NCBI RefSeq assembly: GCF_032362555.1
Contig: NC_083505.1
Location: 6,067,501-6,131,500 of the forward strand
DNA length: 64,000 bases
Direction of reading: 5' to 3'
Origin: Amyelois transitella
Taxonomy: Eukaryota > Arthropoda > Insecta > Lepidoptera > Pyralidae
Under the pieces are notes generated by a model that worked only from the letters and a program-made list of their open reading frames with translations, did not search any database and was not told the DNA's origin. Below, in pieces: positions 51,601 through 62,400 of the stretch; within the stretch, counting starts at the first letter, position 1, and the number at the start of each line of letters is the position of its first letter. A program made the translations under genes and the position numbers.

Positions 51601-51826
51601 TCATTATTAACCATGATTTATATTTAGATCTTTGATTCAACTCTTACTATTATCTGTTGGCTGGTGACCAGGTAAACAACCAATGGGATTGCATAGACAA
51701 TCAAAACATAAAAATTAGTATGTAGTGAGTTGTTAAAATCCACAAGTCAACTTACTTGATATCACAATGAACAGAAAGAATCAACATAAACACGTTAATT
51801 AAAAATAATTCTTTAAGACAATACAT
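48687..51826 (-). CDS. CIA30-domain protein with signal peptide
   Basis: Exons 51756-51826, 49332-49680 and 48687-48890 join in frame to 207 aa with GT-AG junctions. Exon 1 encodes MYCLKELFLINVFMLILSVHC, a clear signal peptide. The rest is one CIA30 (complex I intermediate-associated protein 30) domain: DNVDVWQEQSDTVRDVGMS, GFAGIRAL, YNGYKVVLRHKG, then FSDFKAYYRGK, LGIQMYGGVYQ and a terminal ATLEIDWIRAV. The mitochondrial family member NDUFAF1 assembles complex I. A secretory signal in place of a mitochondrial presequence suggests a secreted or ER paralogue of unknown role. Its AATAAA (minus, 48495-48500) faces the RBM39 3' end. Intron 1 (2 kb) holds a Harbinger-type element, a diverged SINE-like copy and a palindrome. 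The start was chosen because it supplies the missing two bases of the first codon of exon 2. Confidence 0.85.
49748..50001 (+). mobile_element. Diverged SINE-like copy ending in a palindrome
   Basis: AATAGGACCATATCATC, GACGTAAAAGGTGACAAAGG and GGCTTTGTCCACTCC follow the order of the 47592 element but with much divergence. The copy ends next to a perfect 17-bp inverted repeat, ACGTAGTCAACACATGT (49954-49970 and 49985-50001, 14-nt loop). Confidence 0.55.
50263..50611 (+). mobile_element. Short PIF/Harbinger-type element with transposase N-terminal remnant
   Basis: The 349-bp element has about 40-bp terminal inverted repeats: the left begins GAGCGCTTTCAATGTATGCG and the reverse complement of the right begins GAGGGCGATTTCAATTTATG. 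Both continue into TGTCGGAC. In the middle, MKNFSVICALLEKEEED resembles the acidic start of HARBI1-like transposases (ICALLEEEEE). The rest of the transposase is absent. Flanking TAA/AAA could be an imperfect 3-bp target duplication. It is an internally deleted DNA transposon in the first intron of the CIA30 gene. The 118-codon ORF over it is not a host gene. Confidence 0.6.
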
Positions 51827-52065
51827 ATTCGACAGAAAAACAAATTGGATAGTGTAATACAGAAGACGCTATCAAGCTCACTACACTCGTTTGTAAGTTT
51901 ATACAATGAATACTATCTATCTAACAACACTCGGTCGCTGCACAGTACCATCAACCTCATAAAGATTAATTACATATTGTAAATAATAAACATTTGACTC
52001 TCTTATCATTCGTTGTTGACGCACACTACACAACTATGTCACATTAATTATGTTAATACTAACTG

Positions 52066-52560
52066 TTGCCCGCTGCTTCGCTCACGAGCATTGTTGTTTA
52101 ACGCAAATCCTATACCATTAAACGAGCTGACACCTTACCGATTCAACGCGAGCAATATTTTTATGTATACATATGTTTGTGAAAATATTGATCGTGTTAA
52201 ATCTGTAAGGTGCCCGGTTAAAATGCGTGATGTGCATAAAAGGGGCACAGGTTCAAATCCCACCTCTTATTTGGAGTAATGTACAATAGTGTATATTAAT
52301 GTATGTTAATATTAGTTTTAAATACTAGCCGATGCTCTTACGTTGAGGGAAAACATCGTGAGGAAACCTGCACAACCTGTGTAACCACGATCAATCCAAT
52401 ACAGATTAGGTTTACCTGCAAAGGTTGCGGAGGTGACATGGGAGTCCCTTCATGTAAAAACCTGACACACCCAATCCAGGATCCTTCAATCCAGAAAGGC
52501 ACACCCCGGGCTCCTCTTCAGAGGGGTGAGGATGCAATCGAGCGCCAGGCGGAATAAGAG
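52066..52560 (+). mobile_element. LINE-tail-like repeats, partly homologous to CWC15 intron 1
   Basis: CTGTTGCCCGCTGCTTCGCTC at 52066 resembles common lepidopteran LINE tails. A B-box-like GGTTCAAATCC at about 52251 hints at a tRNA-derived SINE head. From 52320 to 52540 the sequence (GAGGGAAAACATCG, TTTACCTGCAAAGGTTGCGG, CACCCAATCCAGGATCC, CCCCGGGCTCC) aligns with the reverse complement of the start of every array unit. No intact ORF. Confidence 0.5.
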
Positions 52561-54195
52561 GAAGTTTTGTCATTTCTTATGCCCAGGAGAGAGGACTCTT
52601 TATATCGTGTCTAATTATTTATTCCTGGAATTCTTGACTTGGCAACTTATGAACTTGGCACTCCTTTTATACCAGTGCCCTCTCCTGTTTTCTTCAAATT
52701 CTGTCAACCTCTCAAGAAACCATTTTTGTAATGCTGGTGTGGTCACATCTTCGACCTCGATGTTTCGAGCTCGACTGCCACCAAAGAAAGATCTTCTCTA
52801 GGCCAGTCTGCTGCTGCTTTAAGCAACCTATCACTATTTGAAACTCAATTATGTATGTCTAAGATGGCGATCTGAGATCAAAGGATCGATTTTTCAAGCC
52901 CAAGAAATCGTTTTTTCAATGATTTGCAGTACTGAATCGATCCAAAGAATCGATGTTTCACCCTTGATAATCGTCATACGATTTCTTTTTAATTTCGTAA
53001 GTTTAGATATTAAATATTAGGCATTTTATCTTTTTCATGTAATAAATTGATAGTAAACGACGAGTGGTTCTAAATAAATCGTTGGCACAGTTTCCTCTTT
53101 AATTGTGATTTATTCAGTATTATTCCGTACACAAAGAAAACTTTCGCTAGTTTTCTTTGTGTACGGAATAATACTGAATTGTTCTAATGACTTGATTGTT
53201 CAACTACCTTCACTGGCATTTTTTTATGGATTATGTGAACATAGTTTGCCTGAGGGGCATTAACTTTTACAGCGGGACAGTTTTAGGCGAGGGCTTGACG
53301 CTCCTCCAACAGCTTTTTGGGCAAAAGCGCGGAAGGGGCTCCCAGGTGGGACGAACCTCGGCCTTGGACTTTGCCTTTGAGCAATGCGAGCAATGCAAAC
53401 CCGCGAGCGGATGCAACACGCAACCTTAAGGGTTCTATCTTGACTAACCTTGCCTTGCCGGTTTTTATTACTTAAAAATAACTGCAGTATTAATTACATA
53501 AAATAAATTATATTAATGACACCTGTTAGAATTAATTTATTTTTAGTTATTTATACTGTAGTTATTTTTATAAAATAAAAACGACGTCAAAGAAAAAAAA
53601 CTTTTTTTTTCATTTTCTCTGTACCCTTAATATTTTTTATTTATTTAATATACAGTTTACTTACCTACATATGCTAACTAGAAGTACACCCGCAGTCCTG
53701 ACGTCAGGATGGCGGGTGTAGGTACCTATTTTATTTAAAAATCTTTACATAGAAGGAGGTACCAACACAGATTTTTAGGATAGGTACACTGAGGTACACA
53801 TCAGGTACGTTTTTAATCCAAAACAGATATTTACATCCGTGAGGTACACCCGCGATTCTGACACACACACATGTATTTTAGAGTAGGAGCATACATAGTG
53901 GTACCTATCTCTATTTAGTTTGTGTGTAGGAGTGCAAATCATAAACGAGAATTTTTCAGAAGGAAAATTAAAAAAAAAGTCGTTAGATCGTCAATGTCAA
54001 GGATGTCAATTGCCATATATTTTTTGCAAAATATCTAATTTAAAAAAACACAAATACTCTTACATTAATCATTGATAGCCCATGTATTGTGAAAAGCGAA
54101 ATTAAAGGACTCATCGTATTCGTAAATACAACTTGACTTGTAATTGACACTTCACTTGTTTATTCTCAGCGTTGCCAACTCTACGTCTTTTTACG
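52561..54195. other. Intergenic stretch without a recognised gene
   Basis: Minus-strand codons over 52604-52800 stay open without an ATG (KWFLERLTEFEENRRGHW), perhaps a transposon relic. At 52810-52860 there is a fragment of the SINE-like family. Positions 52870-52960 are rich in ATCGAT/AATCGAT words. There is a perfect hairpin at 53113-53178. A GC-rich patch at 53270-53440 has no clear coding sense. At 53670-53710 there is a small palindrome around CCTGACGTCAGG bordered by ACACCCGC and GCGGGTGT. Confidence 0.5.
53113..53178. repeat. Perfect 30-bp inverted repeat with 6-nt loop
   Basis: Arms 53113-53142 and 53149-53178 are exact reverse complements (TTCAGTATTATTCCGTACAC... outward), with loop TTCGCT. 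Confidence 0.95.
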
Positions 54196-54206
54196 TAGAT
54201 CTACGT

Positions 54207-55279
54207 CGGTCGTGGGTCTTCCTGCATTTCCGCCGTTAGGCGGAAATGTGGGGCAGCTGTTCAGGGCTTGTGGCCCCCTTCAGCGACTGTCTTCGCTGCC
54301 TGCAACGGCAGGCAGGTCGCGAGCGTGGCCGTGGCGGCCACTAATGAGGTCTTCCTCTTCCTGCGGGGTCAACGGGCGCCGCGGGTGCGGCGCCTGCAGT
54401 GGTGTTCGCTGTGACGATGGCTTCTCTCGGCGATGGCCAGTGTCTTCGGTCCGGCGGGCGAGCGTGAAGTGGCGCGATACCCACGAGGTGCGGGTGCGCC
54501 GACCTGTCCGCCCTGCCGAACATGTCACCGGCCAGACGCGAGATGAACGCGTCCAGGCCCTCCCATTTAAGGTCCCGCTGGATCGTCGCGTTCCTCACGT
54601 ACCGTGGGGCCCCGACGATGTCGCGGAGACATTGGTTCTCTTGAGCGCGGAGACGTCGCCTGTTTGTCTCCGCGACATAGGCGTACCACGCCGGGCTGCG
54701 TACGTGAGGCGGGATCTAACGTAGGTCTTGTAGATCCCGAGCTTCGTCTTCAGCGGGAGGCTGGAGGAGAGGACTGGACGCAGTCTTCCCCTGGCCATCT
54801 TCACAGTTTGCACCACTGAATCGACGTGGGTCTTCAGGCGAAGTCCACGGTCGATCTTGACCCCGAGGTAGGTGACGTGTGGCTGCCACGCCACGTCCTT
54901 CCCGAAGAGCTTCAGCGGCGGCGGTGGGGCGGCGTTCCCGGAGATAATGGCCTGCGTTTTCGCCACGTTCACCGACAGTCTCCACTTCTGGAGCCAATCT
55001 GGCAGGGCGTCAAGTGCCTTTTGGAGTTTCTTGGCGGCGTGCTTCGCGTTCATGGACTTCGCGAAGTACGCCGCGTCGTCGGCGTATAGAGCCAGCTTGG
55101 CTCCATCAGCGACCGGGATATCGTCGGTGTACGCAGCGTAGCAGGCCGGGCTCAGGCAGCTGCCCTGAGGAACGCCAGCTCGGACGGGTTTTTCCGAGGA
55201 AACGGCGTCTTCGACCGCCATCCTGATCTTCCGCTCGTTCAGGAAGGAGGCCACAATCCTTACAAGTCTTCTGGGCCTC
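54207..55279 (-). mobile_element. 5'-truncated Jockey-clade LINE with 11-bp target duplication
   Basis: TAGATCTACGT flanks the insert at 54196-54206 and 55280-55290. Its GC content is far above that of the surroundings. On the minus strand 54595-55254 encodes the middle of a reverse transcriptase: AGVPQGSCLSPACYAAYTDD, then LALYADDAAYFAKS with the catalytic ADD, and WRLSVNVAKTQAIISG (the K-T thumb motif). A frame shift leads to the C-terminal part (RNATIQRDLKWEGLDAFI, about 54341-54598). The 5' part (endonuclease, first RT motifs) is missing, as is usual for truncated LINE insertions. No poly-A lies at the 3' end (54207). Plus-strand ORFs over it are antisense artefacts. Confidence 0.85.
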
Positions 55280-55290
55280 TAGATCTACGT

Positions 55291-55735
55291 ATTTTAAGCC
55301 TTTCACGCAAACCAACAAACTTTAGTCCCAAAATCTACGTATTTTCTATCAAAATTATTCAATTGCAAAATAACATATCTCGTCGTAAGACTGAATTAAT
55401 TCCGGTACTTTCGCGAAAAAAAGTTAATAAACGTTCCGTAACGGACATAATAACGCAAATGACGAACATAAGAAACAGAATACTTTTCACGAAAAGTAGC
55501 TTAAAAATAAATCGCGAGTCTATGCAGGAACACATTACACTTTTTAGTAAATATATGTATAAATTTAATTAATCCGAAAATGATATAAAATTGTATAATT
55601 TAAATAAATCGATGACCATGAAGTAGCAAACTTTTTTAAATTATCTGTAAGTGGTGGTTTCATATGTAGAATGTAGATAATGTGAAACTTGACTTGTTAC
55701 TGGAATGTTTATTTATTTATTACTATTTTTTTTTT
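55291..55735. other. AT-rich host sequence around the LINE, with CTACGTA words
   Basis: CTACGT or TACGTA words recur at about 54,180-54,206, 55,284, 55,334, 55,990 and 56,020. A plus-strand open stretch of 69 codons (55363-55572, only a TTG start) is basic and unrecognised. GTTGCCAACTC at 54,173 and its reverse complement at 56,068 bracket the area. Confidence 0.35.
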
Positions 55736-55739
55736 TTGC

Positions 55740-55866
55740 TTGCATGAAGAGAGTTATGAATGTGGATGAAGCGAAGGAAATATGCAGAGATCGTGGCAAG
55801 TGGAAAGAGGTGGTCTCTGCCTACCCCTCCGGGAAAGAGGCGTGATTTTATGTATGTATGAATGTA
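55740..55866 (+). mobile_element. RTE-type LINE 3' end
   Basis: CATGAAGAGAGTTATGAATG, GATCGTGGCAAGTGGAAAGA, CCTACCCCTCCGGGAAAGAG and then a TATGTATGTATG tail. The same sequence ends the longer RTE copies at 62,020-62,120 and 63,750-63,875, where it follows reverse transcriptase codons. Confidence 0.7.
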
Positions 55867-56369
55867 TTTTTGTTAGCGGAGATATCTTTAACCAGTTTTA
55901 TCTATCTTCTGACTGTTTGCAACTTTTAGGGTCTTATGAATTGTCGTTTTATTCACGTCTTTATTTCAAGCAGAAAAAAGTACGTAGAATCTACGTATTT
56001 CTCATATGGCAATTTTACTATGTCTACGTAATTTTCTAATCTGGCCTACGACCTTTTCAAAATCTGAGTTGGCAACTCTGTTTATTCTATTGTTTTTAAA
56101 TGTCACTGAAAATTCTCATTGACAGCAATAGGGATGCATCCATAGCCAATCGTCAGGTCACTATCGATACATATTTTTAAAATCATGTGGTGACACATAA
56201 AAGTTCTACTTCCTCTCAGTTGACTAGGCATATTGTTTCTATCATCTCTCTTCCATATACTACAAAATACTCGAAATGATTCACTTTCCCAGGTATCGTT
56301 TTTAAAACTAGGTACCGACAGTGACCTATTGATTGATTTATTGAGATATAAAAAACTCATAGATTATAA

Positions 56370-56600
56370 AGTAGCTGTCCCAGCAAGCGTTGTTTTGCCA
56401 TATAAATAATTTTAAACGAATTTCTAGTTAAAAAAAAATATGGGTGGACAGCCCTTATCACTAAGGGGTATGAAAAAAAGATGTTGGCCGATTCTCAGAC
56501 CTACTCAATATGCTCACGAAATTTCATGAGAATCGGTCAAGCCGTTTCGGAGGAGTACGGGAACGAACATTGTGACGGGAGAATTTTATATTTATGATTA
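56370..56600 (+). mobile_element. LINE 3'-end-like repeat
   Basis: GCTGTCCCAGCAAGCGTTGT, AAATTTCATGAGAATCGGTC, AAGCCGTTTCGGAGGAGTAC and ATTGTGACGGGAGAATTTTA form the tail typical of a common lepidopteran non-LTR element. A shorter, diverged relative lies in each array unit (about 1540-1610). There is no coding sequence. The rest of 55,867-56,892 shows nothing further that I can support as a gene. Confidence 0.55.
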
Positions 56601-56892
56601 TCTGTTTTTTTATCTGTCAATTCAATACGAGCCAATGACGTCATGTCGTAAATCCTTTTATACCTGACATGACACTACATTACAATACAAGTTACATTAT
56701 CTAAGTACCTACCTACCTACCTAGGTAAAAATCTTGATTTGATGTTAGCAAAACTCAAACAAAAGGCAATAGGTACTTATACCGTCACAGGTGTTTTTGT
56801 CTCTACTATTGTTCTCCCAGTTTGTACGTTGTAGGACATCGTCGTTGTCAGTTTTTAACAAAGAATTTATTGCCTTACTGAACACTTACAAG

Positions 56893-59029
56893 ATGCATAA
56901 AGTTTATTCTAAAAATAGTTGCTATCTATTAAATTCAAACACATTATTTGGTAAGTATATTAATACAACTAAACGCAAATAACTATCAGTATGTACTTTC
57001 AATTAAAGGTAATAATGCTATGTTTTTACCTTTCGCCTATTTTCTTTGTTCATTACTACCTACTTAAGTAAAGAAGTTCCAAATAAATCTTATTAGTTTA
57101 ATTTTTTTGCAGCCAGTTGCGGTATTAATAAAAGTCTTACTGCGACATCTGTTCTTAAATTTCCCTTACCAGCTCTGAAACTACCGACAAATGTCGTTGA
57201 TATAAATGCCACTGAAATGAGTAGATTTTCACCACAACGTGACAGAGATATATCGGGACCTGTGATAAAATATCATTATGAAAAAATACAACATCTTCCG
57301 AAGATAGATATAACAAGTCAACCAGATCCATATGTAAATAAATATGATTGTCGTGGTGCTTTGAGTCTGTCTTCTTCGATGCAGAGCAATGTCCCAAGTC
57401 CTTTTAGTGGAAATCACACTCATCTTGGCATGCCAGGCTCACAATGGGGACAAGGACATAAATACTTGTCAGATCATTTACACAGTGCTCATTATTTGAC
57501 TTTGAGAAATCAATATAGAAACAAAACAACCAGCACAGGTATAACTTAATATTTTGTATAAAATACCCATTAATGCTTTAAGTTGGAGTTGTATTAATGT
57601 TTTAACAAAATAAGGTGATTGGTTGCACTGCATTATCATTAAAAATTAATCTAGCCCATAACCTTTATGCATTTCACCTCCATTTTATGAATTGTTTCAA
57701 GAAAAAGTTTTAATGTTAATTGTTTTGAATTTTCCAAAGCATAGTTATAACATTTTCAACAAGAGACATGAGTTCAAAGGTGGATCCCCCCATGAGTGCC
57801 AAAGAGAAGTTGAAAAAGGCCGTTAAAGAATATGGCTCAACAGTGATTGTATTCCATGTCTCCATATCAATCCTGTCTTTAGGGGGATGTTACCTCCTCA
57901 TCTCTAGGTATGTGTTTATACAGCTTTTGTTAATATCTATTTCTATTCTGATTATAAAGCAATTGGTGTTACTTCTGCAAAATAGGATTTAGGAAAAAAG
58001 ATAATTAACACAGTTATGGACTAAGAAGTATGTTTCACTTTGTGCCAATGCTTTCCAAAAAAATCATGAATTTACCCACCTAAGTGTCCACTTATATATA
58101 CTTAAACATAGTGTCACATTTTCCTCATAGAGCAACTGATATGTACAACTAGTTGTGCCATCCCAGTTATGTTTTCCTAATAGCACAACTAAACACAACA
58201 GCAGTTGCATACAAACACCACCATCATTCTTCCACAACTGTGGGCCATCTCAACAAGCATTGTTGACACAGGTTGCTAGCCACAATTATAATTCATCAAA
58301 AAGTTTATTCTGAAATGCCAAGAACATTGTTTGAGTCCAAATTAGAGAATAATTTTTCTTTTATTATTTTGCTATAGGTACCTATCATGTATTCTAGATT
58401 CAAATCATCACTAACATAATATATACCTACAGGTGCAATTAACTAAGCTTATGTACAATAAATCTATTAATGTATTTCTACAGTTGGGGAATTTAAACTT
58501 TTGTTTCAGCTTGTGTTAAACTCCATCATATTTTTTGGATTTAAAAAAAATCACTATTTTTCCCATTGAATATGACTAATTTATATATTTCATCCAGTTG
58601 ATACAACATACATGGTGGCCCTGGGTTTTGAAACTTGTGTAATACAGTCGTGAGCGCCCAACGGTGAATGATATCAAAAACATGACGAAGCTTCATGAAA
58701 ATGTCGTGAATCCGAGATATCAATACACTTCCGAGATCAAGAGTATAATATCCTGACGGATATATTAGCTAGATTTATATTGTCTATGTGTTTTTTGTTA
58801 CAGTGGTGTCGACATTGTAGCATTGCTGAAATATTTCAATATTGGTGAAGGCACGGTGTCAAAAGTAGTATCATCAAATGCGGGAACTTTCGTCGCAGCT
58901 TATGCGGTACACAAATTGTTGGCTCCAGTCAGGATAGCAATAACATTAACAGCTACCCCTTTTATTGTTCGATATCTAAGGAATGTTGGTTTTCTAAAAC
59001 ATAATTTAAGAAGTGGTGGTGGGAAATAA
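56893..59029 (+). CDS. FAM210-like mitochondrial membrane protein (DUF1279)
   Basis: Proposed exons 56893-56950, 57113-57538, 57745-57907 and 58804-59029 join in frame to 290 aa. The last two give the FAM210/DUF1279 domain (residues about 183-283): KKAVKEYGSTVIVFHVSISI, LISSGVDIVALLKYF, FVAAYAVHKLLAPVRIAITL and PFIVRYLRNVGF, close to vertebrate FAM210B. That family sits in mitochondrial membranes. Exons 1 and 2 encode a basic, Ser-rich N-terminal region starting MHKVYSKNSCYLL, a plausible presequence. The exon 2-3 junction (CACAG|GTATAA to AAGCATAG|TT) keeps the frame through STVITFSTRDMSSK. Without it, exon 2 would end at TAA 57547 and a separate gene would start at ATG 57768 (121 aa), so two genes remain possible. 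AATAAA at 59045. It is convergent with PDE12, 398 nt apart. Confidence 0.7.
57908..58803. other. FAM210-like gene, last intron
   Basis: 896 nt between GTATGT and TTTTTTGTTACAG. AT-rich; I see no repeat family or RNA gene in it. Confidence 0.6.
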
Positions 59030-59427
59030 ATCATTTTATAGCAAAATAAATGAGTATATCACTAAAGTTTTAATTTTACTGTAACATGATCCCATCTAGA
59101 AATGTATAAAAAGGGTAATGAGAAGAGGGAAGAGAAGATTGATGGGGGTAAATGTGTGATGTTATATACTTGTGAAATTGACGTTGTTGAAGAAATGCTG
59201 CAGTGCAGTTTGTTACCGCTTTTTTTGCACTGACGCCTATAAAGCGGCAGTAAACTTAGTTTTAAGTAATTTATTTGACGTCAACGAATGTGAAACCAAA
59301 AGATTTCACAATTATTAAGCGATATGAAGAATCCCATAATAATGAATAAAAATTTTGATTTTTTTTTAATTTGATGTCTAACGCAAAAAACTTAATTTTA
59401 AAATTATTTATGCTAAGTATTTATTTT

Positions 59428-62400
59428 TTATACAAATCGTAAATCTGATATCAAGGCTATATGATCTGATGGGAACACTACGCTTGGTAAAGCTATATTT
59501 GCTCTCAATTCTTCTTCACTGGGAAATGGTACAACCTGGAACAATAAAGACAATAGGTCTTTAATGAAATCATCATTAAATAGGTAAGAACTCCGATTTG
59601 GAAGATCATGACTAGCACGAAAAATCCTTGTCCCAATGCGTGCGTACGGTTCTGAAATACCTGCTGCACTTCCAATGTTGACTTGTCGTAGAATATGTAA
59701 TCTAAGCAATCCGCAAAACCAGCAGTGAAGTTAGTAAACGGTGGAGTCCCGCAAGCACTACTCAAAGGTATCTCTTGCGTTAGGCATAAATCTTGAACAG
59801 CTTCCTTTTCATCTATAACAAACACAAATGTCACTAAACATCCCAGTAACCATTAATGATATAGCAAAGGTGTCTCAAGTAATAGAAACATTACGTTTAA
59901 TTTTTTTATGTGTTGTAAATATGTAAGTAATAAAGAATGTTAATTAATAAGGATAATCCTTATTAATAAACATTCTTTATTACTTCAAAATAAGTCAGCA
60001 AAAGAAACTAGTTTTCTGGCGCTTTTTTTTTTATAATCTCTTATATTAGATCTTATAATCGTCTAAAATTGCATTGTTATATATCATGGAAATGTATACA
60101 CTTTTAGGTTTACATGTACGACGCGTTGCGAGCAACAGCTAGTAATTACAAAAATAAAAAAAACTTACTTGATTTCCAATCCGGTAGAGAACTTGGTGCC
60201 TCTCCTGCGGTATACAATTGAAATATTCCGCAAGTAGGGACACTATTGAAATCACCGCATAAAATTAGAGAGATCCTTTTACCTGGAAACTAAAATGTGT
60301 CCCAATTAGTTTTTTACAGATTGTTAATTTAATAGGTAGATATAAATTATGACGAACGACCAAATGAAAATGTATTCAAATAAATAATACATTCACTTCT
60401 TAAATTCTCTTACCTGTCTTAATAAACTATTGCGAACATCTGCCAGCCAGTAAATACAAATTCCGCCTTGTATAAGTCTTATGTGATCGGCATCAGGATG
60501 AAAATACAAATGCGTATTACCAACAAGTAGTATTTCATCAGGATTTTCAAGTGATTTAAAGAACGTCACACTAGCCACCGTGGATCTATTTAATAATCTC
60601 TCGATAAGAGGGCCATTGTCTTTTATTTTTTCCCAAATTGGTTGCAAACATGATTTACTTTTGATTGCTTCTGATAATACAATTTTTTCCTCTTCAATAA
60701 ACCTGTGAAAATATTAATCAATTCAATACATATAATAAAACAGTATTTTTCCGATACAAGGTGATCGTGGCTTCGTGACGAATATGATCTACCTTCTCCC
60801 AATTAAAATATGATTACTTGATAGAATTGAGATTCAGATAGTGACAGGTTGCTAGCCCATCGCATAAAAAAAGAATCTCTCGTTTATAAGTCTATCCTTT
60901 AGTCGGCATCAATGGGTAAGAGATGGAATGGTTCTATTATATTTCCTATTGGTGCCGGGAACCACACGGCACTTTCTCCTTTGATAAGTTGATAATAATG
61001 CTTGTTTGATCTACCTACCATAATTCACAGAGCAGAGTTTAAAAAAAAATATGAAAATGAACTCTTAAGAACATTACTTCAGAACATTGTGTCAGAAGAA
61101 CATTACTTGTTTTCAATAGTTACAAAAATACGGACGTCAAGTTACAAATATAGATCCTGAATCTAAAACGTGGATGGATGCACATTGCCTGGATTAAAAA
61201 ATGGTACCTAAATAATATGATTATTGTTAGTTAAAACAGGACTCCGTTATTATTATGACCATAGTGACCATACCTATACTATAATCTCAAAATATTCTTA
61301 CTCAAATCTTTCTGCATTATAGTAACAAGCTAATCCCTCGGCCACTTCCTTTCCCTTTCTGTAGAACCGTCCTTTGAAACCATGACACTCTAAAAGTGGA
61401 CTAAGACAGTGGTTAAATATTTTCCTATCCACTTCCTGTAGACAAATTATATCTGCATTGTAACCTGAAATAATGGAATATTGTTTTTAGGGTATTCTGT
61501 ACCTAAAAGGTAAACGGGACTCTATTACTAAGCCTCGACAGTATGTCTGTCTGTCACCATGCTGTATGTATCTCATAAACCTTGATAGCTAGACAGCTGA
61601 TTTTTTTACAAATTATGTATTTCCGTTGCTGCTATAACAACCAATATCAAAAAGCAAAAAATATATATTAAGGGGGTCCCTAAACACAGAATGTCACTTA
61701 TATTGTCTTTCAAAAGGTGGGCTACCACACAACAAACTTTATTATACTTATAGCAATTTTTAGGTCGATATTAATAAATCGATCGGTGTGAAACTGTGTG
61801 ACAGGGTAAGAAAAGGCGTGATAAGGGAATGTTTTGATGTGAAGGAAAGGGTATGCTAAAATGGTTTGGTCATATGGAGACGATGAATGAAAGCAGGTTG
61901 ACTAAGCAAATATAAAATGAAAATGTGGATGGTAAGGCCTAGACGAACGTACATTGATCATAAAGTAAAATTATTAAGGATGTCCTGGCAAAAGGTCAGG
62001 TCACCCGAAACCGCCGACCTAGCATGAAGAGAGTTATGAATGTGGATGAATCGAAAGAAGTATGCAGAAATCGTGGCAAGTGGAAAGATCTCTTCCTACC
62101 CCTCCCTAAACGTGAATGTAAAATTTAAGATATTTAAGTAATAATTGTAGGCTATACACTTGGCTGGTTTTTATTGAAATTACATTTTATATTCCTCAAG
62201 CAGACTATCTGTTACATAAATTCAGAATTAATCATTTTATTATAAAACAAGAGCAGTGCATTAATCAAAATGTTTTTGTTGTTCATACAAACAAAACTTA
62301 GACAAAATCATCAAATTTCTCAGCAGTTCTGTGGTGTGCAAATGAGGTTTAGGATACTAATAAGGAATCTTATAGATGGCTATTTGTTACCGTTAAAGCT

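Noticed and set aside
51117-51640. Overlapping 106- and 137-codon minus-strand ORFs
   Set aside because: Low-complexity, hydrophobic readings in the intron of the CIA30 gene; probably old repeat sequence.
52195-52270. tRNA gene
   Set aside because: A B-box-like GGTTCAAATCC is present but no cloverleaf could be built; at most a SINE head.
54212-55226. Several plus-strand ORFs up to 170 codons
   Set aside because: Antisense shadows of the GC-rich Jockey-type LINE on the other strand.
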